A DNA stretch of 5,977 nucleotides from Thermoplasmata archaeon. Its GTDB lineage: Archaea; Thermoplasmatota; Thermoplasmata; Thermoplasmatales; Thermoplasmataceae. Below the pieces are notes generated by a model. The model was not told where the DNA came from, did not search any database, and saw only the letters and a list, made by a program, of their open reading frames with translations. Where the stretch lies: the NCBI GenBank assembly GCA_021850505.1, contig JAJZLW010000045.1:1-5977 (forward strand). The letters are read 5' to 3'. Of the stretch, positions 1 to 5,400 are shown piece by piece. Made by a program: the position numbers and the translations under genes. Within the stretch, counting starts at the first letter, position 1; every line of letters starts with the position of its first letter.

Positions 1-17
1 TTATTATCCGGTAATTC

Positions 18-32
18 TTTTAAGCTTAATAG
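18..32 (+). promoter_or_regulatory. Putative archaeal TATA box for the GH15 gene
   Basis: An AT-rich stretch in the 53 bases before the GH15 start contains TTTTAAGCTTAATAG, including the perfect palindrome TTAAGCTTAA at 20-29. The CTTAATA part at 25-31 is centred about 26 bases before the ATG at 54, the usual archaeal distance from TATA box to transcription start. This would give a leaderless or almost leaderless mRNA. A weak purine stretch, AAGGA at 45-49, is the only ribosome-binding candidate. Assigned from position and composition only; the gene to the left of the window is not visible. Confidence 0.4.
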
Positions 33-53
33 CTCTATCGTCCCAAGGATTAA

Positions 54-1907
54 ATGTTCAGCGACACCATAGATTTAAAAGGGTGTACAAAAGATGGTTT
101 TGTTTTAATAAAAAATCATGGCCTTATTGCGAGCAACAGAACTGCTGCACTTGTTGGCGCAAATGGTGATATCGACTGGGCCTGCCTTCCCAAGTTTGAT
201 TCTGATCCCATTCTTGCAGGAATATTGGATTCAGAGAAGGGTGGTCATTTTATTATTACACCGAATGATATATCGGATCTCAGAGTATACCAGAATTACA
301 GGGAAATGACCAATATATTGGTCACTGAATTCATAAAGGGAAATAAAACTATTTTGAGGCTAACAGACTTCATCCCAGTTTCTGAATTCACAACAATCAA
401 TTTTCCGGAGATACACAGATATGTCGAGGCACCGGAGTCAGATATCCAGGTTTCTGTAACTTTCAATCCAATTTTTGATTATGGGAATAACAAGCCCACT
501 GTCGAAAAATCGCTTTCAGGGTATGTTTTCAATGGGGGAAATTATTCGGTGGCACTGGCGTGTGACGTTCCTCTCGCAATAACTTCTGGTGGTGTTCACG
601 GCGTCTTCACTCTTAAGAAACACTCTTCAAGATGGTTCGTTCTCCTGAATGGTGTTAAGCATACCTTGAGGATTACAGATTATAGGTCATATGAAAGACT
701 TGAGGAAACCACAAATTACTGGAAAAACTGGAGTTCACAGTGCACATATCATGGCATTTACAGCCAGCATGTCCTAAGATCAGCACTCGCCCTTAAAGGG
801 TTATTCTACGAACCGTCCGGGCTTATGGTGGCAGCCCCTACAACCAGCCTGCCGGAATGTATAGGAGGCGAGAGAAACTGGGACTACAGGTATGCCTGGA
901 TAAGGGATACCGCTTACGTTGTTGAAGCACTTTCCATGATTGGTCTGAAGAAGGAGGCAACTAAATTTCTCTATGATATGATGGAGAACATTTCAAAGGA
1001 TAACGACAAACTGAGGACAATTTATACTATTGATGGCTCCTCCTCTCTTAATGAACGCACCGTTGATTTTGATGGTTACCTGCATTCGAGGCCCGTCCGC
1101 GTCGGGAATAAAGCTTCAAGACAGCTTCAGATTGATGAATACGGTTCGATAATCAATTCAATCTATCACCTTTCAAGAATCGGAGGGACGGTGAATTCCT
1201 ACATGTGGAATTTTGTCATAGATTTTCTTAAGAAACTTGAGTCCCTGTGGAAGGAACCTGATTCAAGTATCTGGGAATTTAGAACAGAAAGAAAGCACTA
1301 CGTTTATTCGAAGCTCCTATGCTGGGCGGCTTTTGACAGGGCAATACAGATGGGAAAGATCCTGAAGATGTCTGCTCCATACGAGGCATGGAAAGCAATA
1401 GCCGGCCAGATAAAACAGACAATCCTGGATAATGGAACTGATCCAACACATTCATACCTGACACAATCTTTCGGGTCTGATCAGATTGACGCAGCTCTTC
1501 TGAGGGCTCCTCTTCTTGGCATTCTTCCTGCTTCGGACCCTCTTATAACTGGAACAGTTGCAAAGATAGAGAAAGACCTCATGCATGATGGATTTTTATT
1601 TAGGAGATACCTCAATGACGATGGCTTGAAGGGCGAGGACAATGCATTTTTGATGCTCTCTTTCTGGTATGTTGAAGATCTGATTGAAATGGGTAAATTG
1701 AAGAGGGCGAGAGAGGTTTTTGAAAGCCTTCTTCAGAGATCCAACCACCTCAACCTTTTTTCTGAGGAAATAGATTTCAGCACTGGTGACCTTATCGGTA
1801 ATTTTCCTCAGGCCTTATCTCATATAGGCGTGATAAGGTGCGCAAGTAAACTGACAGATTCCTTTAAACAGAATCTGAGGGTATCTGAAAGCAGGTATAA
1901 TTACTGA
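54..1907 (+). CDS. GH15 family glycoside hydrolase (trehalase / glucoamylase type)
   Basis: This is a 617-residue intracellular glycoside hydrolase of family 15, an inverting enzyme releasing glucose from alpha-linked glucosides. GH15 enzymes of Thermoplasma and Sulfolobus include characterised trehalases, so trehalose is a plausible substrate, with malto-oligosaccharides or starch the alternative; sequence reading alone cannot decide. The N-terminal beta-sandwich domain spans roughly residues 20-215 and opens with the family block NHGLIASNRTAALVGANGDI (21-40) followed by DW and LPKFDS. The (alpha/alpha)6 catalytic barrel runs from about 230 to 600. It contains GGERNWDYRYAWIRD (271-285), the WE motif with likely general acid Glu408, FRRY with GEDNAFL (517-533), and LFSEEID with likely general base Glu571, then GNFPQALSHIG. 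No signal peptide or membrane segment is present. Length matches full GH15 proteins of about 600-650 residues. The ATG at 54 is the only sensible start because an in-frame TAA lies directly before it (51-53). The TGA stop abuts the convergent neighbour. Confidence 0.93.
   Translation: MFSDTIDLKGCTKDGFVLIKNHGLIASNRTAALVGANGDIDWACLPKFDSDPILAGILDSEKGGHFIITPNDISDLRVYQNYREMTNILVTEFIKGNKTILRLTDFIPVSEFTTINFPEIHRYVEAPESDIQVSVTFNPIFDYGNNKPTVEKSLSGYVFNGGNYSVALACDVPLAITSGGVHGVFTLKKHSSRWFVLLNGVKHTLRITDYRSYERLEETTNYWKNWSSQCTYHGIYSQHVLRSALALKGLFYEPSGLMVAAPTTSLPECIGGERNWDYRYAWIRDTAYVVEALSMIGLKKEATKFLYDMMENISKDNDKLRTIYTIDGSSSLNERTVDFDGYLHSRPVRVGNKASRQLQIDEYGSIINSIYHLSRIGGTVNSYMWNFVIDFLKKLESLWKEPDSSIWEFRTERKHYVYSKLLCWAAFDRAIQMGKILKMSAPYEAWKAIAGQIKQTILDNGTDPTHSYLTQSFGSDQIDAALLRAPLLGILPASDPLITGTVAKIEKDLMHDGFLFRRYLNDDGLKGEDNAFLMLSFWYVEDLIEMGKLKRAREVFESLLQRSNHLNLFSEEIDFSTGDLIGNFPQALSHIGVIRCASKLTDSFKQNLRVSESRYNY
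1813..1838. repeat. Inverted repeat (7-bp stem, 12-base loop) near the 3' end of the GH15 gene
   Basis: CCTTATC at 1813-1819 is the exact reverse complement of GATAAGG at 1832-1838, with a 12-base loop. It lies inside the GH15 coding sequence about 70 bases before the stop, and so also downstream of the convergent membrane-protein gene. No T-run follows on either strand, so it is not a classical intrinsic terminator. A structured 3' end or termination aid is possible; chance pairing within coding DNA is not excluded. Confidence 0.35.
1855..1877. repeat. Inverted repeat (7-bp stem, 9-base loop) beside the convergent stop codons
   Basis: CAGATTC at 1855-1861 pairs perfectly with GAATCTG at 1871-1877 around a 9-base AT-rich loop. 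It sits 27 bases before the GH15 stop codon, and about 30 bases past the stop of the opposite gene when read on the minus strand. With the 1813-1838 repeat it forms two hairpins in about 65 bases at a junction without spacer. A role in 3'-end formation of either transcript is inference. There is no adjacent poly-U tract. Confidence 0.4.
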
Positions 1908-2432
1908 TCAATCGAAATCTCTCTGTCTATTTGAAATTGGTCTTTCTCTGTTGCGTATCCTGAACGCTGACGCAAGTAGAATCAGGCCTGAAGGAAGAAA
2001 TGCAAGGCCAAAAACGATTGTGTATATTACTGTATAACTGATCCTTTCAATTGAAAGTGACACGTTCGAGGATTCATTTGAATTGTTGATTACAACAAGC
2101 GAAATATTTCCTGATGACCCTGAGACATATTCCCTGGTTACCGATCCAGATCCGGTTAAATTGGCGTATCCAGTCCGGAGACTATGCGACTGTAAAATAT
2201 ACGATGTAAAGTTTGCTGATGACTGATTCGAGGATACAGTGTAAAAGATCAGGTCTCCGACCTGAATCGACGCATTATAATTCATGCTAATTGATCTATT
2301 TGCTGTAATGTTTTCTGTTCTATGCATCGCATTGTTTGTGGTCAATATGACACCTGAAACTGCAAAGAGAACTATTGAAACAACTATCAGTATGTATGCG
2401 ATCCTTGCAATCTTTCTGTAGTCTCTCAGCAA
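1908..2432 (-). CDS. Hypothetical membrane-anchored protein with a sequon-rich extracellular domain
   Basis: I do not recognise this 174-residue protein. It begins with a basic segment (R3, R6, K7, R10), then a hydrophobic helix at about 11-31. A Ser/Asn/Thr-rich middle region (about 32-131) follows, then a second hydrophobic helix at about 132-157 and an arginine-rich tail. Positive charge flanking both helices predicts both termini in the cytoplasm and the middle outside. The middle contains ten N-X-S/T sequons (Asn 41, 45, 53, 69, 74, 91, 109, 116, 119, 123), suggesting a heavily N-glycosylated surface domain. There is no cysteine and no visible catalytic motif. The start is a TTG at 2432-2430: the frame has a stop (TGA, 2447-2445) five codons upstream and no ATG or GTG between, while AAGGGG lies seven bases before the TTG. 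It follows valS by 40 bases on the same strand and may be cotranscribed with it. A surface-coat or adhesion role is only a guess. Confidence 0.75.
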   Translation of the reverse strand: MLRDYRKIARIAYILIVVSIVLFAVSGVILTTNNAMHRTENITANRSISMNYNASIQVGDLIFYTVSSNQSSANFTSYILQSHSLRTGYANLTGSGSVTREYVSGSSGNISLVVINNSNESSNVSLSIERISYTVIYTIVFGLAFLPSGLILLASAFRIRNRERPISNRQRDFD

Positions 2433-2439
2433 TCCTGTG

Positions 2440-2445
2440 CCCCTT
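2440..2445 (-). promoter_or_regulatory. Shine-Dalgarno-like AAGGGG that supports the TTG start
   Basis: Read on the minus strand, AAGGGG precedes the TTG codon at 2432 by seven bases, a workable spacing for an archaeal ribosome-binding site. It supports translation of the membrane-protein gene from a TTG start on an mRNA continuing from valS. The overlapping ATG at 2448-2446 is in another frame and does not lead to the hydrophobic N-terminus. Confidence 0.45.
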
Positions 2446-2472
2446 CATGGCATAATAGCCAGCATTAGTTAA

Positions 2473-4827
2473 TTATTTCTGAATTTTAACCTCCAAATGA
2501 TCTGATTCAGATATATCAACGATTGACGATCTCAAAAGACCCTCAATAATTTTCCTATTTTTCTCTATGAGTTTCTTTTTTCCAGATACAGATATCTCCC
2601 TTCCAGTGGATTTCCCGGTCTTCGCTGACTCCGATCTCGCCATTGAAACAACCTCAATTACATAATCAATCTCATTGGATACCTCATCCTCCTGTATGTC
2701 ATCATCAGGCCACGACTGTCTGTGAACAGAAGCGTTTTCGCTGAAGACAGAATTGAACACCTCCTCAGTTGTGAACGCAAGATATGGAGCATAGAGAAGT
2801 AATATCGAACGGAAAGATTTCTTCAAGGTCTTTAGCGTTTTTCCTTTCTCATTCTCAGTTAATTCAGGGTCACGTAACCTTACCTTACACATTTCAAGAT
2901 ATGAGTCACAGAAAGTATTCCAGAAAAAGTCGTCTATCTCTATCCTGGCTCTTGAGATATTATATGAATCAAGTAGTTTTGTCACGGTCTTTTCAAGACC
3001 GGTCAGCTTGCTCATTATCCATTTGTCCGCTCCATCTAATGCATCTGAATCAGTCTCCCGAGACTCTCCGGAAAGCATCTGGACAAGGTTCGCTGCGTTC
3101 AGTAATTTTATTACCACCCTCCGCCCGCGCAGAAAATCCTTTTCGTCTATCCTAATGTCTTCACCGTTCCCTGCAACTGAAGTCCAGTGCCTTACAGCAT
3201 CAACGCCAAACCTCTTTATGAAATCCTCAGGCGAATACTGTACTCCCTTGCTCTTGCTCATCTTGGCTCCCGGGGCAATCATCACATTTCCACTGATGCT
3301 TATATCATTCCATGGAACCTGATCATCATGTAAAAGAGATCTGACAATTGTTGTGAAGGCCCACGTTGTTATTATGTCATGACCCTGAAATCTAACGTCC
3401 ATTTTTTTGATTTTACTTCTCAAACCATAAGGCTCAGTAGCAAGCCTTGGTGACAAAGAGGAAGTTGCCCATGTATCCATTACATCTGTGTCTGGGACGA
3501 ATGAATCAGAATTACATTTTTTGCATTTTTTATTACATTTCTGGAATCTTGGATCCACCGGCAATTCCTTCAGATCTGCAAAAACCGGCTCTCCACAATT
3601 ACTGCAGTACCATACAGGAAATGGTATTCCATAAATGCGCTGTCTGGATATACACCAGTCAGATTTCAATCCAGTAACCCAGTTGTTATACCTGACCTTC
3701 ATATGATCAGGGAACCAATTTATCCTGCCTCCCTGCTCCAGGAGTTTTTCCTTTAAATCCATATACCTGACGTACCACTGTGTGAGTATACTTATCTCAA
3801 GAGGAGAATCGCATCTTTCGTGGACATTTATTGTCTGTTTTTTTCTCTCAGATTTCAGTATAAGTCCCTGATCTCGTAAGGAGGAAACAACATCTTTCCG
3901 TGATTCCCATGATACGGATCCCTTCTTGATGAAATTATCGCCCAGCATCCTGCCGCTTCCATCAACAACCATGCGGGTGGGCAAGGAGTACTTTCTCCAG
4001 AGCTCTGCATCATTCTGATCCCCAAATGTGCATACCATTTCGGCACCAGTTCCCTTTTCGGGGTCAACCAGTGGATCTGAAAGTACCTTTACAGTATATC
4101 CATATAATGGTACCCTGACAGTCTTACCTATCATTTTTTTATACCTTTCATCATCCGGGTTTACAAAAACAGCTACACAGGCTCCAAGGAGCTCCGGTCT
4201 TGTGGTTGCTATATCTATACTTTTCCCATCCAGCCCTTCAAAACGCAGGAAATAGAAATCAGTTTCCCTCTGCATATCCTTCATATCTATCTGTGAGATT
4301 GCAGTCCTGCAGGTAGGGCAAACCACAACGGGCCCCTTCTCTCTATAGGCCCTCTTCTTTTCTACAAGATCAAGAAACATTGACTGTGAAATTCTCCTGC
4401 TTTCATCTGAATATGTCCTGTATGGGTTCCTCAGATTCGCGCTTATGCCAAGTTGACTGAAAATAGAAATTATTTTTTTACCCCCCTCCTCGCCCGCTTT
4501 AATGCATGCGGCGATAAAGTCCTCCTTTGGCATATCTGATCCTCTTCTTCCAAGCATTTTCTCCGCAAGTTTTTCCGTGGGGAGGCCATTCTCGTCGAGC
4601 CCCATAGGATAAAAGACATTGAATCCCCTCATTCTTCTGTACCTTGCTATTATGTCCTGATGAACATAGGAGAACGAATGGCCCATGTGCAGTTCTCCAG
4701 AGACAGTCGGAGGTGGTGTGTCTATTGAAAATATCTTATCTTTTCCATTATCTGTGAACGCATAAATATCATTCCTATCCCAGAATGATCTCCATTTATT
4801 CTCAATTGACGATAGGTCTGTTTCCAT
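2473..4827 (-). CDS. valS: Valyl-tRNA synthetase, archaeal type
   Basis: This 784-residue class I aminoacyl-tRNA synthetase joins valine to tRNA-Val using ATP in the cytoplasm and edits mischarged threonine. The Rossmann catalytic fold begins with PPPTVSGELHMGH, whose HMGH (47-50) is the HIGH motif, followed by GLDENGLPTEK (77-86). The CP1 editing domain, about 165-345, has ATTRPELLGACVAV (207-220) and GTGAEMVCTFGDQND (259-273) with the conserved DxxD aspartates 270 and 273. Cysteine pairs C170/C173 (with the later HERC) and C408/C411 with C431/C435/C438 look like zinc-binding knuckles. DWCISRQRIYGIPFPVWYC (390-408) and DTWATSSLSP (451-460) are ValRS-specific and argue against IleRS. KMSKS is at 522-526. 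The anticodon-binding helical domain follows from about 600, and the long C-terminal coiled coil of bacterial ValRS is absent, as in archaeal homologues. The ATG at 4827 is fixed by an in-frame TGA four codons upstream. The gene lies between the HIT gene and a membrane-protein gene on the same strand. Confidence 0.97.
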   Translation of the reverse strand: METDLSSIENKWRSFWDRNDIYAFTDNGKDKIFSIDTPPPTVSGELHMGHSFSYVHQDIIARYRRMRGFNVFYPMGLDENGLPTEKLAEKMLGRRGSDMPKEDFIAACIKAGEEGGKKIISIFSQLGISANLRNPYRTYSDESRRISQSMFLDLVEKKRAYREKGPVVVCPTCRTAISQIDMKDMQRETDFYFLRFEGLDGKSIDIATTRPELLGACVAVFVNPDDERYKKMIGKTVRVPLYGYTVKVLSDPLVDPEKGTGAEMVCTFGDQNDAELWRKYSLPTRMVVDGSGRMLGDNFIKKGSVSWESRKDVVSSLRDQGLILKSERKKQTINVHERCDSPLEISILTQWYVRYMDLKEKLLEQGGRINWFPDHMKVRYNNWVTGLKSDWCISRQRIYGIPFPVWYCSNCGEPVFADLKELPVDPRFQKCNKKCKKCNSDSFVPDTDVMDTWATSSLSPRLATEPYGLRSKIKKMDVRFQGHDIITTWAFTTIVRSLLHDDQVPWNDISISGNVMIAPGAKMSKSKGVQYSPEDFIKRFGVDAVRHWTSVAGNGEDIRIDEKDFLRGRRVVIKLLNAANLVQMLSGESRETDSDALDGADKWIMSKLTGLEKTVTKLLDSYNISRARIEIDDFFWNTFCDSYLEMCKVRLRDPELTENEKGKTLKTLKKSFRSILLLYAPYLAFTTEEVFNSVFSENASVHRQSWPDDDIQEDEVSNEIDYVIEVVSMARSESAKTGKSTGREISVSGKKKLIEKNRKIIEGLLRSSIVDISESDHLEVKIQK

Positions 4828-4835
4828 GATGCGCC

Positions 4836-4841
4836 ATCACC
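4836..4841 (-). promoter_or_regulatory. Shine-Dalgarno site of valS
   Basis: On the minus strand, GGTGAT lies eight bases before the valS ATG and matches the core complementary to the 3' end of archaeal 16S rRNA (AUCACCUCC). This implies valS is translated from a leadered, internal position of a transcript that starts upstream, consistent with cotranscription with the HIT gene. Confidence 0.55.
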
Positions 4842-4847
4842 AACAAC

Positions 4848-4857
4848 ATAAAAAATT
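4848..4857 (-). promoter_or_regulatory. T-tract in the HIT-valS spacer (weak terminator or internal promoter)
   Basis: The 54-base spacer between the HIT stop and the valS start contains, on the minus strand, a run of six T followed by ATG. Archaeal RNA polymerase can pause or stop at U-tracts, so it could partly end the HIT transcript. It is also centred about 25 bases before the valS ATG, where a TATA-like element would sit. The Shine-Dalgarno site downstream argues for readthrough. No stable hairpin precedes the tract. Confidence 0.25.
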
Positions 4858-4881
4858 GAACTGTTTAATCCTGCCTTTCAA

Positions 4882-5298
4882 TCAGGATAACATCCTTAAA
4901 ATTTCTGGAATCTTGGTTTCATCCAATCCTCCGGATTTCTCTATCCACCAGTCACCAATGCCCATGTTATCTCCCTTTCTCCTTGGAATGACATGGAGGT
5001 GAATATGAAAAACCGTCTGGTCCGCGCTCTCGTGACTTGCCAGGAAAAGGTTTGTGCCGTCTGCAAATCCGTTTTTGATCATACTTTTTGCGATTTTTCC
5101 AGCAATTCCAGTCATGTGACCCAATGTAATTTCATCAGCATCCTCCAGATATTCAACGTGTTTTTTTGGAATAACGAGAGAATGTCCTTCGGAAATAGGG
5201 TTGATATCAAGTATTGCTATTGTGACCTGATCCTCAAAGATCTTCTTTGATGGAATCTCCCCTGCAATGATTCTACAAAAAATACAATTCCTTTCCAT
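4882..5298 (-). CDS. HIT-family (histidine triad) nucleotide-binding hydrolase, HINT-like
   Basis: This small protein belongs to the histidine triad superfamily, which hydrolyses or transfers nucleotides from substrates such as AMP-lysine, aminoacyl-adenylates, AMP-phosphoramidates or dinucleoside polyphosphates. Using the start chosen here (138 residues), the triad HIHLHV lies at 98-103 with catalytic His102, followed by IPRR. CIFC (5-8) opens the protein and, with His47 of PKKH and a triad histidine, could bind zinc as in several prokaryotic HIT proteins. LDINPISEGHSLVIPKKH (30-47) is the other family block. Length fits HINT-type members (110-150). An ATG 18 bases upstream (5316) would add six residues, MTFGRF. 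I prefer 5298 because homologues start just before CIFC, GGAAGA lies before it, and the upstream TATA-like box predicts transcription starting near 5305, after the first ATG. It is the first gene of the putative HIT-valS-membrane protein unit and is divergent from dtdA. The true substrate cannot be told from sequence. Confidence 0.93.
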   Translation of the reverse strand: MERNCIFCRIIAGEIPSKKIFEDQVTIAILDINPISEGHSLVIPKKHVEYLEDADEITLGHMTGIAGKIAKSMIKNGFADGTNLFLASHESADQTVFHIHLHVIPRRKGDNMGIGDWWIEKSGGLDETKIPEILRMLS

Positions 5299-5326
5299 GA
5301 ATCTTCCAAAAGTCATATTGAAATTG

Positions 5327-5335
5327 CTTATTAAG
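5327..5335 (-). promoter_or_regulatory. Putative TATA box of the HIT-valS unit
   Basis: The minus strand reads CTTAATAAG, an archaeal TATA-like element and a near copy of CTTAATA before the GH15 gene. Its centre is about 33 bases before the ATG at 5298, predicting a transcript start near 5305 and a leader of only about seven bases. The same AT-rich stretch read on the plus strand (CTTATTAAGTAT) could also serve the divergent dtdA gene. Confidence 0.4.
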
Positions 5336-5341
5336 TATGAC

Positions 5342-5355
5342 CCCTAGATCCAGGG
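5342..5355. promoter_or_regulatory. Imperfect 14-bp palindrome in the divergent promoter region (operator candidate)
   Basis: CCCTAGATCCAGGG is palindromic apart from one mismatched pair (positions 5346 and 5351), centred on GATC. It lies just upstream of the HIT TATA-like box, in the 102 bases between the HIT and dtdA starts, and is followed by seven A residues. Such dyads are typical binding sites for dimeric regulators. The sequence contains no regulator gene to pair it with, so function is inference. Confidence 0.35.
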
Positions 5356-5400
5356 AAAAAAACACAATAATGATCGAAGCATCGGGTCTCAGAAACACAA

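Noticed and set aside
118..309. Plus-strand frame of 63 codons, and the minus-strand frame 1279-1464, inside the GH15 gene
   Set aside because: Both overlap conserved GH15 motifs in another frame and show no protein-family features.
2449..2460. Short dyad GGCATAATAGCC in the spacer after valS as a terminator hairpin
   Set aside because: Only three base pairs at each end match and no T-run follows, so it cannot form a convincing terminator.
2784..3322. Two overlapping plus-strand open frames of 123 and 104 codons opposite valS
   Set aside because: They lie antisense to well-conserved ValRS catalytic and anticodon-binding sequence, including KMSKS, resemble no known family, and are explained by the codon bias of the true gene.
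3447..4255. Further short open frames opposite or out of frame with valS (plus 3447-3677, minus 3855-4067, plus 4028-4255)
   Set aside because: Their sequence is the complement or frame-shifted reading of conserved ValRS zinc-knuckle and editing segments; no independent start signals or recognisable domains.
4472..4489. Adjacent homopolymer runs (T7 then C6 on the plus strand; G6 and A7 in the valS mRNA) as a possible programmed frameshift site
   Set aside because: The ValRS frame is intact and conserved through this point, and no alternative frame gives a meaningful product; at most a slippage-prone sequencing spot.
2473..4827. Isoleucyl-tRNA synthetase as the identity of the large minus-strand gene
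   Set aside because: The DTWATSSLSP block and the GLDENGLPTEK segment after the HIGH motif follow ValRS rather than IleRS patterns.
4993..5250. Plus-strand frame of 85 codons opposite the HIT gene
   Set aside because: It is antisense to the histidine triad and other conserved HIT blocks, which explain the base composition fully.
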